Source: Bathymodiolus brooksi (Eukaryota; Mollusca; Bivalvia; Mytilida; Modiolidae). From it: a DNA stretch of 64,000 bases. Positions 11,060-23,500 of the stretch are shown here, in pieces. The notes beneath the pieces were generated by a model that ran no database searches, was not told the DNA's origin, and was given only the letters and a program-made list of their open reading frames with translations. The position numbers and the translations under genes were made by a program. The stretch lies in assembly GCA_963680875.1 (NCBI GenBank), contig OY804579.1, forward strand, positions 77,675,095 through 77,739,094, in the 5' to 3' direction. The first letter of the stretch is position 1. Each line of letters begins with the position of its first letter.

Positions 11060-13060
11060 AAATAAAAAAAATATATGTTTTGTACATTGAAATCCTCGTT
11101 ATGACACAACAAAGTCAACACAGAATTATGGGACAATATGATCAGGCATTTCACACAGTATTGCTTTAAATCTATACTCGACAGTTAATATAAACGTAAC
11201 ATGATATCACGTCATGCAATTGTGTAAACATCGTCATCACTTTGTGTCATTTTTTTACATTCTATTTAAACCAATAAGGTACTTTTATTTTACAGATGTA
11301 CATTTTTTAAAGTTCGAATTTTGTTTCAATAAGAAGTTTCTTTTCTGGTTTAGGAAATATCGAGTTGGAATCAATATATAGAGCAGTGTATTCTATTAAG
11401 TATTGTTATATACGGTTCTATTTTCCCGGAAACATGATGTTCAGTTAATCACTCCTTTTCATTGAGCATCTGGTTACATTTCCTGTTCCGGTTTCTTAAT
11501 GGAGCATGCAATTGTCTAGTCAATAAGCATTTATCTCTTTATCAAATTCATGATTCACTTAAACCATGTTCATCATTTGTTTTATGTGTTTTTAACATGT
11601 TTCGTGTCTTTAAGTTGCATAATTATTGTAGCAGTAGAATACCCTGTCTCATTCAACTTTGTTTTTTCATGTAGCAATTCGTGGTATCGGTGCATGTCTT
11701 CTTTTTCTTTTTTGTTGCTTTACCCTTTTTTGCGTTAAAAGTGTATTTGTGTACTGTTCGTCCGTAAACATACCATTATCAACAATACTCATATTACATT
11801 ATACATGTAGTATTCAAATATGTTAAAATAAAACTTTCAAAAACTACATGTACAATCGAATATTATGCATCTTCAATACCATCTGATTGTATTAGATAAT
11901 GGATGCTTAAATCTACTTGAATCAATAGATCACTTATATCGTTCACCAGCTCCCATATGATTGGACGATTTAAGCAATTAATGTCCATCAAAATATAACC
12001 AATCACAATACATTATTTCACATATTTATAATACTATCTCATTCACCTTCGATTATTCTTGTTATACTGTATTTCTGAATTTAAGAATTTAAGACAACAT
12101 CTCTCCTATTATTAAGAAAGACTGCACTAAAATGCTTTAATGGGTTTTGGGAAGAAAACAAATATTAAAGCACTTTTGCCATCATTAAATTTGCATATAT
12201 CAATAACTGTATGCATTTTATAATTATAATGTAAATTGATTAATTATTCTTATCATTATACTTGATGTCCTTGGTTATTGAGGGAGAGCACTTACATAGG
12301 CTATGTCTGATGTGCAATCCCATTGGATATTGTATAATTAAATTTAGGCATTTTATTCAATAAAATAATTCAATTGAATTGAACTGTATGCATTTAGCAA
12401 TGCATTTGTTTTCTGCTATATGTACTATATTATTGATAATGGCATATTTTATTTTATAGCAAATATACGCCATGTGTTTTATTACTATTTATTGGAACAC
12501 TATGTTATGCTTTTGTTGTTCATATTTTTACGTTGCTTTACTATTTCCGTTAAAAGGTCTTGTTTTTAACTGAACATAATGCATTTGTTCTAAATATTGC
12601 TATAGGAGAAGGAGGATGAAATTAAATGAACATGAGAAACAATCAGATTTTACACTTGGGCACAAATTAAAGTAGAGGAACTGCGCTTTTATTGCTGTTC
12701 TACATTTCACAGTCACAATAGGATCTATAATAATGAGCATAACTCATACTTAAGATGAGTGTGAATCGACACCACATCCTGTAGTTGAACGGCACTCTTT
12801 ACTTCTGTAAAGACAATCTGGACATCATTGTCGTGGAAAGAATGTCATTTCCCAGATACGGAGATTTACAAGAAAAACAAGATACGGAAGAAGTAATCTT
12901 GCAAATACTGGTATCATTGTGTCGATACCACATAACGAGGTATTTTTCTTATTCTTGAGAAGATATCTTATAAAGGTTTATTAGAATCCATTTACTGAAA
13001 CAAAGCAAACACAGTAAGTCGAATTTCCCACCCAGAGCAATCAAGTAATATATGAGCACA
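11060..13060. other. Gene-poor AT-rich 2 kb
   Basis: No exon is supported. Around 12650-12735 there is a block (AAATTAAAGTAGAGGAAC, then TTTATTGCTGTTCTACAT) that recurs near 61.1 kb and inverted near 10.5 kb, a further small dispersed family (E). Confidence 0.5.
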
Positions 13061-13074
13061 AAGCAAATACTTGG

Positions 13075-13260
13075 TTGTTTGTAGGAGAGTTCATGTCTTA
13101 TGTACGTTACTTGTGTTCGTTTTCGCATAGTGGTGTCTAACTCGTATTGCGTTGTGTTTTGTTTTCTTTGTCTTCGTCTTGTGTACCCTATGTTGTTAGT
13201 TTTTCTAAATTTTCTATTTTTGATTGCCCCTTCGGTATTCTCTAATGTTTATTGGTGTAT
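13075..13260 (-). repeat. Family C dispersed element, reverse copy (fragment)
   Basis: It shares the ordered blocks TAGGAGAGTTCATGTCTTAT, TTTTCTTTGTCTTCG, GTGTACCC, TTTTCTAAATTTTC and CTTCGGTATTCTCTAACG with the 10.7-kb and 51.6-kb copies. Confidence 0.5.
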
Positions 13261-14099
13261 GACACTTGGGTGTTGTATATGTCTTTTTATCATAACAACA
13301 CATGACCAATCACCTATTTTGTGCGATTTTTAAAAGAAACGTTATTACAAATATTTCAGCTATAAATATGACAAGATATTAAGAAATTACCATTTGAGGG
13401 TCGATGCATTTCATTTGCTTGCAGGTCGATGTCTTAGAAATTGATAAGTACATATATATATCTACCTCTATGTACAAAATATATACCGAAGCTCCTTAAT
13501 TTATCAATTTGCTGTAATACCATGCTAATTGGGTGGATATATATTTATATCGTCTAGAAACTAATCAACAATCAATCTTACAGGATGATGGATGGTCGAT
13601 GAAATAGACGACAATTCGTGAATAAAAAATATCAAATTCTAAAAAGCTCAAATGCTTGGCACAATAAAGCCAAACGCATGACCATAGTAGTGACAAATAG
13701 TTACTGCTTTAAAAATGACAAATAAAGCGAACACATAGCACGTTTTGATTTGACTTTTAGTAGATTTAGCTGCGTGCTTGGGTTCCAGTTCTTACGTGTA
13801 AACATGCATAGCAATCTCAATTACTTGTACCTGGACAAATTATTTATGTTATTCGTCATATTTTTAAAAACTTTTAAACGTGTAAACCAACACTCAATTT
13901 ATGTAGTTTATTAGAATATAAACTTCACTAATAAACGTCGATACGATTCATAAAACCGACATTCTAATATGACGTCCTTCAAACGCTTTGAATCCAAACC
14001 CGTGGTAAAAATAATATATATCTACACCCATTGTAATTTATGACGTCATCGACAATTTATAACGATATTTTACCAATTTTTACATATTAGAATCGAAAT

Positions 14100-14285
14100 A
14101 ATTCATGGAAGCCATATGTATATATTGTTTTTACACCGGGTAGGCCTTTAACCATATGTTTTTATTGTTTTTTCCACGGGTAGGCCTTTATGTCAGCTTT
14201 TTACCCCTCGCTTACGCTCGGGTAAAACTTCGTGACATAAAGGCCTACCCGTGGTAAAAACAATATATACATATGGCTTCCATGA
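14100..14285. repeat. Foldback (long inverted repeat) element
   Basis: The left arm (GGAAGCCATATGTATATATT, CGGGTAGGCCTTTA) is answered inversely by TAAAGGCCTACCCG and AATATATACATATGGCTTCC around a CCTCGCTTACGCTCGGG centre. The left arm carries an extra internal copy of about 43 bp (CATATGTTTTTATTG to GGGTAGGCCTTTA), so the arms are unequal. This is MITE-like and non-coding. Confidence 0.8.
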
Positions 14286-14532
14286 ATTATTTCTTAATTA
14301 TATCACAAGGATTTCCTACACGGGAACTTTATTTAAAGATCGGTTTATACATGATTCTGGTTTATTCAGGGTTCAGTTTATATATGATTCAGTTTTATTC
14401 AGGATTTGGTTTAGACAGGTTTCTCTGTACTTCTTTTACGTATTGTAAATATCATTTACAATGTTCGCAAATATGGTTATTGTCATATCTAGTTAATTTT
14501 TGTCCAATGCACATTTATTTTAAGAATACATT

Positions 14533-14790
14533 GGGGTCGTAGTGGTCGTGATCGCAGGGTAGTTGGATTCACAACTACCTGTACCATCAGTGCTTATCAC
14601 CACTAAAGTTTTGAGTTCGCATCTAGCTCATGGCGATGTGTACTCGATACAAAATTATGTGATAATGTTTGTCAGTGACTTTTGACCGGTCTGTGGTTTT
14701 CTCCGGTTTCCTCCACCAATAAAACTGACCGCCACGATATAACTGAAATATTGTTAAAAGTGGTGTTAAACACCAGAACTCTAACCCTAA
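14533..14790 (+). mobile_element. SINE-A, near full length
   Basis: The tRNA-like head (GGTCGTAGTGGTCGTGATCG, then the B-box-like GAGTTCGCATC) is followed by the body (CTCCGGTTTCCTCC, ACTGACCGCCACGATATAAC) and the tail GGTGTTAAACACC with CTAACCCTAACC. Confidence 0.8.
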
Positions 14791-15194
14791 CCACTGATGC
14801 TAAAAATAAATTAAAAACGTCATTGAATCGTAGAAATTGAATAATTTTAAACATGAATTAGTAGTCTTTTACGCCTAAATGTACCAATACTTCCACCAGG
14901 CGTATTATGTACAAAAATACCACTCCGTTAAAACATTTTCAAAGTCCAATCTGAAATTCTTAGAAACAGGCAAAATCGATATATATGACTGCTCACTCTC
15001 GTTCAATAAAAAATGACGGGGTTAACTGAGTTTTTATTGGTCCAAATCTCTAATCTTACTAGATTGTTCGCTCATGCACGTGTGTTCCATGTGTGAGTAA
15101 AATGCAGTTCCTAACATATAACTGGGTGAACTGCGTTGTTGTAAAGAGTCTTAGATTTCTAATATACAACTGTAGATGTTTATGCATGATATAT

Positions 15195-16975
15195 TTATTC
15201 GGCGTGACGTAGAAGTTGTTATATGCATAATATTCGTTCTTTTATATTAAGACAGCAGATGGCCTTAGCCATCTTTTAAATGTTATATAATATAATGTTA
15301 TATAATGGACATGGGGCCGTCGTGGTAGTGATCGTATGGTAGTTAGATTTATAACTACCTATGCAATCAGTGCCTATCACCACTAAAGTTGTGAGTTCGA
15401 ATCCCTCTCAAGCGAGGTGTACTCCGGTTTGCTCCACTAATAAAACCGACCGCTGAAATGTTGTTGAAAGTGGCATTAAACACCATAACTCCTAACTCAT
15501 AATGTACAAGGCTACCGAAGACATAATAGGGAAACAACAAGCAATATTGAACCAAAACCTGATTCCCTATGCCATCATTATTCATCTGTAAGCAAGTGAC
15601 GATTATAGTACTTTTCAACAAAATGTTGATATCTTCCGAAAACGTTTTGAAAGACAAGACGCAACGATGCAATAAAAATCCTTGACTTAATAGTTTAGCC
15701 TCCAGAGAACGGTGACGTTGCAATTAATGTTACTAATTGTGCTGCCACACGTGTATCATTAGTGAAATTGCTCACATTCAAGGAAGTGTTTATCAGTACA
15801 TGCGTGTATATAACGGTTGACATGCTCTTCTCCAGTGTGGTAGATAGTGTTTCGAGCCCCGGTTGTGTCAAATTAAAGACTATAAAATCGGCATTGGTTA
15901 TTTCTCCGCTAAACATTAAGGAGCAACAGTAAGAACTGGTTTGTCCGGAGTCTTGATATTTTGTCCGATTCTACCCGCGGACTGTTATTTCAGTGAACTA
16001 GCACTATAAAATTCAAATGTAGTGTGTTGGTCTAGTGTAAGTCGGACGTCATCATCAATACCATTGTTTTCCTATATTTGTGCCCATTGTATACAAGTCA
16101 AGTTTATGTTCTTTATGTAGTGAATAAAATATAACAGACTGCTGATTAAATATGTCAACAAAACGTCAATATTAAGTAAACACATTCTGGTCACATCTTA
16201 GTAGACATAGTACAGCTTTCCAGTAAGGAATGTCATGACAATTTGACTGGCTTTCCTCACCTTAGCTTACGTGATATGGAAATTAACTAAACTTTGATGA
16301 TAATAATGAATGAATTCTAGAATATCTAGACACGGAAGGTACAAGCTTAAAATTCATCAATGAATAGAGTGCGTAGACTCAACGGATTTATCGTAATTGT
16401 TAATTTACTGCAGAGACAGTCTTCTGTTGATAGGCTATTTTGCTATCCTGTCTATGTCCTTTTTTTTTATTGCTCCCAAAGCTTTAAATTATATGGTTTT
16501 CCAATCTTTAGATTTTTAGCGTACCTGATAAGAGTTATTCCAGTAACACCTCGTACGCATTAAAATTTATATCTATATTTTTATTTATTTAAATGGTAAA
16601 AACATATACGATAAACTTCAGTTTTCCGGTGATTTTTCTTTCTAAACAACTCTGATATTTTCTCATTTTTCTTGGAGGAATTAACTATGTTCGTTATGGA
16701 TGATTGATTACATCGAAAGTGCAATATTATGTTCGCACTCCTTGTCTTCACTCGATTTATCCCATTTAAACATAATTTTGTATTTTCTGTTTCCCTGCCT
16801 CCTCAATAAATCTGACGTTATTATGTGATTTGCTTCGCCTATCTATTGTCACAATTGTATTAAAAACCTATTTTAAGAATTGGATTAACGAAGCTAATAT
16901 TGTCTCGTTAGAACATTCCATAACGTGTATTGATGTCAACCCATTAATTTACAAAATACAAAGAAAGTACGACAT
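15195..16975. repeat. 1.6-kb tandem duplication, first copy
   Basis: From GACGTAGAAGTTGT onward this block matches 16985-18600 over its whole length, apart from an inserted SINE-A at 15312-15498. It includes a degraded SINE-B (about 15805-16062) and a family F copy (about 16425-16575). Divergence is visible in the first part, but 16585-16953 is almost identical to its partner. Confidence 0.85.
15312..15498 (+). mobile_element. SINE-A insertion with recognisable target site duplication
   Basis: This SINE-A, shortened in the body, is flanked by ATAATGGACA (15302-15311) and ATAATGTACA (15499-15508). The empty site survives in the second copy of the duplication near 17080 (ACATAATGGACAAGG), so the element boundaries are defined directly. 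Confidence 0.85.
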
Positions 16976-16984
16976 AAGGTTAAA

Positions 16985-18600
16985 TTTATTTGTCATGATG
17001 CAGAAGTTGTCATATGCGTAATATTATTTCTTTTACAAGACAGTAGATGGCATTACCTATCATTTAAATGTATGTTACATAATGGACAAGGCCACCGAAG
17101 ACATAATAAGGAAACAATAGACAATATTGAACGAACATCTTACTGCCAATGCCATCACTATTCATCTGTAAGCAAGGGGTAATTATAGTATTTTTCAACA
17201 AGATCTTGATATCCTCTGAAAAACGTTATGAAAGATAAGACGAGACGAGGCACTAAAAATCCTTGATTTAATAGTTTAGTACCCAGAGAACGGTGGCGTT
17301 GTAATTAATGTTCCTAATTGTACTGTAACATTTGTATCATTATTGAAATTGCCTACACTCAAGTAAGAGTTGTTCAGTAAATGAGTGTATATGACCGATA
17401 CTCTTTATTTCTGAACCACATTCGTGGTGTAACGGTTAGCATGCTCTCCTCCAATGTGGCGGTTCGAGCCCTGGTCGGGTGAAATGAATAACATGAAAAT
17501 TGATATTTGTTACTACTCAGCTAAGCATTAAGGAGTAAGACAAATAACTGGTTTGTCTGGAATCATGATATTTTGTCCGAGACAGGTGTACTCGCCAACT
17601 GTTATTTCAGTGAACTAGCACTATATATAAATAAGTAAAATCAACGTCTTGGTGTAGTATAAAGCGGACATCATCATCAAGGCCATTGTATTCCTTATAA
17701 CTGTGCCCATAGTATACAAGTCAAGATTATGTTCTTGTAGGGAATAAAAGTTAATAAACTGCTGATTAGATATGCCAACAAAACGTCAATATTAAGTAAA
17801 CACATTCTAGTCGCATCTTAGTAGACATAGTACAGCTTTCCTGTAACGAATGTCATGGCAATTTGACTGGCTTTCCTCACCATAGCTTACGTGATGTGGA
17901 AATTAACTAGACTTTTATGAAAATAATGAATGACTTCTATAATATCTGGACACGGAAGATACAAATCACCCGTTTAAATATTCATCAAGGAATAGAGAGC
18001 CCCCCTCAACGGATTTATCGTAATTGTTAATTTACTGCCGAGACAGATTTCTGTTGATAGGCTTTAGCTATCATGTTTATGTCCTTTGGTTTTATTGTTC
18101 CCACAACTTTAAATTATTTGGTTTTCTAATCTTTAGATTTTTAGCGTACCTGATAAGAGTTATTTCAGTAACGTCTCGTACGCATTAAAATTTATATATA
18201 TATTTTTATTTATTTAAATGGTAAAAACATATACGATAAACTTCAGTTTTCCGGTAATTTTTCTTTCTAAACAACTCTGATATTTTCTCATTTTTCTTGG
18301 AGGAATTAACTATGTTCGTTATGGATGATTGATTACATCGAAAGTGCAATATTATGTTCGCACTCCTTGTCTTCACTCGATTTATCCCATTTAAACATAA
18401 TTTTGTATTTTCTGTTTCCCTGCCTCCTCAATAAATCTGACGTTATTATGTGATTTGCTTCGCCTATCTATTGTCACAATTGTATTAAAAACCTATTTTA
18501 AGAATTGGATTAACGAAGCTAATATTGTCTCGTTAGAACATTCCATAACGTGTATTGATGTCAACCCATTAATTTACATTTACAAAGCAAGTACAACATA
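16985..18600. repeat. 1.6-kb tandem duplication, second copy
   Basis: This is the partner of 15195-16975. It carries a degraded SINE-B (about 17412-17688) and a family F copy (about 18055-18200). No gene is seen in it. Confidence 0.85.
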
Positions 18601-18619
18601 AGGTTACATTGTGATTTTT

Positions 18620-18882
18620 GAGTTAGGGTTTTGGTGTTTAACGCCACTTTCAACAATATTTCAATTATATCGTGACGGCCAGTTTTATTGGTGGAGGAAA
18701 CCGGAGTACCCGGAGAAAACCACCGACCTGTCGCAAGTCACTGACATACTATCACATAATGTTGTATCGAGGTCACCTCGTCTGAGCGGGGTTCGAACTG
18801 ACAACGTTAGTTGTGATAGGCACTGATTGCATAGATAGTTATAAATCCAACTACCATACGATCACGACCACGACCTCCCCGC
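18620..18882 (-). mobile_element. SINE-A, reverse, near full length
   Basis: It reads TTTAACGCCACTTTCAAC, CGGAGTACCCGGAGAAAACC, the inverse B-box region GGGTTCGAACTGACAACG and a CACGACCACGACC end. It abuts the end of the 1.6-kb duplication. Confidence 0.85.
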
Positions 18883-18984
18883 AAAAATATAAATACAAAT
18901 ATAATATGTAAAATACAAAGAAAAGTTTAATGGTGATTTTGACTATTCTGTTTAAACAATAATACAACCGGCTTAACCCCGCCA

Positions 18985-19110
18985 CATGTTTGTGACTGTC
19001 CCAAGTCAGGACCTCAATTACCAATGTCGTATGTCGTGGTCCCTTTTTTGTGTCCAGTGATATTGGTGGAATTGTTGGCCATCACTGTTTAAACTTTCTT
19101 TTCATAAATA
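18985..19110 (+). repeat. Family D dispersed element
   Basis: It contains GTCCCAAGTCAGGACCTC, GATATTGGTGGAATTGTTGG and CCATCACTGTTTAAACTTTC. Relatives lie near 21.75, 32.9, 42.5 (reverse) and 56.45 kb. Confidence 0.6.
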
Positions 19111-19129
19111 CAAATAAAGTACAAAATAA

Positions 19130-19335
19130 AGTTTAATTGGATTTTGGCTATACTGCTTAGACCAAAATATAAACGCATATAAAATATTATAAAATAAAGT
19201 TTAATTGTGATTTTGGCTATCCTATTTCGGCCCTTTGATTTTCTTGAATTTTAACTTATTTGCATTTCCAATATTACATGATGATAGTTATTCCTCCCAG
19301 AAACGAGTCGTGCGCACTGTATTATATATCTACAT
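19130..19335 (+). repeat. Family F dispersed element
   Basis: It shows TTTTGGCTATCC, ATTTGCATTTCCAATA and GAAACGAGTCGTGCGCACTG in the same block order as the 8.9-kb copy. Confidence 0.5.
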
Positions 19336-19763
19336 GTTTATTTGGTATCTTTCAAGGTTTCAATATAATGGTAAATTTGGTAGAAAACTCTCTAATAGCA
19401 TAGTGACATCATATATATAACCCAAGTATATCGTCGTTATACGTCCTTGAAAAAAAATCTTAGTTATTGACGTTTTGTCAAGACATAAATCACTGAGAAT
19501 GGAACTGACTAATTTCTAGGAAGTAGACGGATGTGGTTAAGACTAATGACACGTCAATATAAGCTGGTTTTATGTTGACATATAGATAGCGTTTTAATTC
19601 CCATGGCGGGTAAAATACTGTCATTCTTAGATACGGGAGAATAAACTTCATTTAGATTGAAATAATACTAAGAAGTAGCGGGTTGTTTTTCCAGACAGAA
19701 ACAGCAACTGATTGAAAAAACAAATTACGCGTCTGCACTATGTAACAAAAAACATGACACTTT

Positions 19764-19787
19764 GGGGGGGGGGGGGGGGGGGGGGGG
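19764..19787 (+). repeat. Homopolymer run of 24 G
   Basis: There are 24 consecutive G, then AAT and five more G. A run this long is able to form G-quadruplexes and is prone to length error in sequencing. Confidence 0.95.
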
Positions 19788-19919
19788 AATGGGGGTATTT
19801 TTACGTATTTATTGGAATGAACTTTACGGTATTGTATTCTTGTAAGAAAATTGGTCTTTCCCGATTTTTGCTTATTTTATCAGAAATAGAAATTAATTGC
19901 AAAAAAAATAAACATTAGG

Positions 19920-20075
19920 TATAAGACACAAATCGGAGACGAACAAACCAGAAAAAAACACAGAAATCTACAAATATGAGCAATGCGGACACCACCAAAA
20001 TAAACCGAGGGAGAACGCAGATGATCGCAAAGGGTGGTCAGTTCCCGTTTCTTATTAGACACTCACCAGGGTACG
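19920..20075 (+). repeat. Family C dispersed element, fragment
   Basis: It carries the blocks AAAACACAGAAATC, GCGGACACCACC, GAGGGAGAACGCAG, GGTGGTCAGTTCCC and TTCTTATTAGACACTCACC. It resembles the 33.1-33.35 kb copy. Confidence 0.45.
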
Positions 20076-20285
20076 CATACTCAAACCGATAAAATCCTTG
20101 TCAATGATATGTCTTGTGAGATTTTGCTTTCAAATTCTAACAGAGAGGCATACCGCAAGATCATTCCACTTTCATCCCCAGTCTTCCGTGTATCAGTTAT
20201 ATTAAAGATGTTTTAGCGAATCTAATTGCATATTGTATGTTTACCATGCAACAATAATATGCCTTTCCTTTGTTTTTATTTTTAG

Positions 20286-20591
20286 CTTGCAGTAATAAAG
20301 TTGCTACAAAGAGTGACCCAAGACAATTAAATGAACAGTTATCAGCAGAGGCAGAAACGTTACAGAAAGAATACAAAAGATTAAAGCAAATCGTGGATCA
20401 GTTAGCTAATGAGTACGAACATTCTAAAGAATTTGATCCTTTTCGGCGTTACAGAGAATTAAAAGGACTTATTAAAAGATGTGTTCTTCATCTTCATATT
20501 AAAGTTGATGAATCACGTGATGATTTGCATAATAGTAAAGAATATTCATATAATTTAGAAGCTGCAAAAAATAGAGAGGGAAAATATTCAG
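20286..20591 (+). CDS. Coiled-coil gene, exon a (306 nt)
   Basis: The acceptor TTTTTATTTTTAG precedes 20286 and the donor GTAATA follows 20591. The exon is 102 codons long and phase 1-1, thus symmetric and freely duplicable. A weaker alternative acceptor, TTGCAG, would start the exon at 20293. The frame has no internal stops and high Lys/Glu/Leu content. Confidence 0.65.
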
Positions 20592-23500
20592 GTAATAACA
20601 ATTTTTGTCATAAGCATAAGTAATTATAGAGAGATTTAGTATATAATGTTATACAGTGACGTCAACGAAAGCCATTGATGATATCGCGATCGATATAAGC
20701 TACGGACGTCATTCTTTAATTAATCGCGCATTTTTGTACCATCTAATTTTACAAAAACAATGTAAAAGTATACGAAAATTATAAATCTTATCTATACTGA
20801 GATGTATTAAAACATAAAGCCAAATACATATCTGGAAACATTTTAATAAACACATAATACCAATTTCTACTGTCCACAATGAACATATTTAATGAGTGAG
20901 TGAGTGAGTGAGTAGTTGTTGCTTAACACCAACTCAGCAGCTCTTCAGCTATATGATGGCGGGAACAAAGTCATTTTCAATGAGATGTACTAGACCAACA
21001 CGCTTAGTTGGGTATTTAAAGTGCTAGTTCACTGAAACAACAGTCCGCGGATAGGCATGTCTCCCTACTCGGACACATTATCAGTCTTTGCTCTTTCTTA
21101 TTAATGCTGTGTTCGTAGAAGAGAAGCAACACATAAGAAGACCAAATACAAATTTCATAGTCTTTGATTTGACCCGATCGGGGCTCGAACCCTTGATCTA
21201 CCGCACTCGAGGCGAGCACGCTAATCATTACACCATCGATGCGGTTTCAAATCAGACGCAGTGTTTATACACGTACATACATATACAGGTGGAACATGTA
21301 AATATAGACATTAGCCGTGTGAATTGACTCAACAAATAATTCCCTTGTAATTACTAGTGCATATTTATATAAGGCGTAAGTACATACATTTTGTAAATAC
21401 GTATTGTACTTAAACCAAAGTATGTATGTCTTGTATCACGTAAGATATGAAATGTGTGTTTTAACAGAATACAGTACGGAAACCTTTAGATTGTTTTAAC
21501 AGAATACAGTACGGAAACCTTTTGATTTGTAACCAAAACAAAACAATACACTTGAGAATTACGATATTCGTTTATTATTATTTACAAGTAATAATCGAGC
21601 ATTACACATTCTGCACTATGTTACAATAGAATACTATTTAAAATCACAACATACTCGCAATCCATGCTCCAGTTTCACATCTGGACATGCATTTCAAGTC
21701 TGCCTCGGCCTCGGTTGTCATTTCTGTGTAGAAAAGTCTGACATAGGAGTGGTTCGTTATGGTTGGTAATATTGTCGGCCATTACTCTTTAATGTTTGAC
21801 AGATGATTGGCTCGTTTTATGGTTGTGTTGTTGACCATTACTGTTTATTTACGCCCTTTTTTACTAACGCGTTGTACCATTCTATGGAACGTTACAATAA
21901 AATACCAATCTATATTACGATATAATACTATGTTACACTACGCCAGAATAACCTTCTACGATATAACAGAATACTATTTTGCATTCTACGTTAAACTACG
22001 ACAAAAACAAAAGATAAAAAAACATACCAATACTAATTGGATAACATTCAGAACACTCTGGTGAAGTCCAAATAATACGTATATCAACAAGAATGAAAGA
22101 GAATAGGACAAGCGAATTAAAACACCTAAAAGGTAACAATACTTTTGTTTAATAATCATGGACAATTAAAAATGAAATCAGTTGATATTTACATAAGGTA
22201 GAACGCATTTGGAATTTAAACTTTTGTACTGCTTGTAACTCGAACAAGTGCAAGTCAAAGACAATTATTAATTTTGATTAGATGGATGTTGAAACCTCCT
22301 AGTTTATCCAACCTAAAGATATCAAATCTCTTCCAAACCTATCAATTTCGTTCGTTTCCCAATTATCTATCAAATTGTTCTCTCAAATGGTCATCAATTG
22401 CAGGGGTTTTAACGACATCTTATATTGATTTATCTGTTATTGAAAAGTGATTCCGTGTTGATTGCATTGTCTGAAATCGTTCGTTTTGGTTTTATTGACA
22501 AATTGTTTCGTCTCTGGTAAATTGACATATTGTGGTTATTCTGGCAGAAAAGGAAAATACTAATATGTTTTTATTTCTTTCGCTATCGAATGAATGGACC
22601 TAGATTGTTCTTTTAGCATTGATCTAATTATTTTTGGGTCATTGCAGTCTGTTTATTACCAAGCGAGGTCGTTGATATCCAATGGGTACATGCACTTACA
22701 GAGTGCAGATAGAGAAATTGGATATTTATTGTGTAAAATAGGATGAAAAGGCGTTTGATATTTTGAATATTTTCAAGATTTGCTTACTTTAACGCGACAC
22801 ATTATTCACGTTACCTTTATTTTATTCAACAAATACTGGTTATTCTTAACACGGGTTGATTATTATTCAGCAGAGTTATGGGTTAGGGTTATGATGTTTA
22901 ACGCCACTTTCAACACTAGTTCAGTTGTATCGTGGTGGTTATTCAACAGTATCGGTCCCATCACATCTCTGTTTTTTCTTATTTCTTCTGGATACATTCT
23001 CGACATTCTAAAATTGTGTGTTTAAAAAAAAAAACTAACTCAATATGTCCGAAACAATCTGAATAGGGTCCCAATTTACTACACAATCGTATTGTTTTTA
23101 TGAGATGTAGAAGGTTTTTTCGGGACTGGTTTATGATTTTGTTGTCCCTCACATTATTTTTTTTCCTATTCTACATAATATTGACTAGTATCTGTAGTTT
23201 GTTTATGGTCCATCCTAAAATATGTGAACCGTATCGATGGTGTAATGGTTAGCATGCTTGAACTGGGTGTTGCAGCTCGTTGGTTCGAGTCCCGGTCGGC
23301 TCTAGCCAAAGATAATAAAATTGATATTTGCTGTGTCTCCGCTAAGCACGCTGCATTAAGCCGTAAGAACAAAGACTGGTTTGTGCGGAATCAGGATAAT
23401 GTGTCCTAGTGGAGCGACATGTCTACATGCGGACTGTTGTTTAAAATAGCTGTAAAAATCAAAGTAAGCTTGTTGGTCTAGTAAAAAGAGGGCATTGTCA

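Noticed and set aside
23227..23300. tRNA gene
   Set aside because: A- and B-box-like motifs are those of a SINE-B head. The cloverleaf pairing is poor and the typical SINE body and tail follow.
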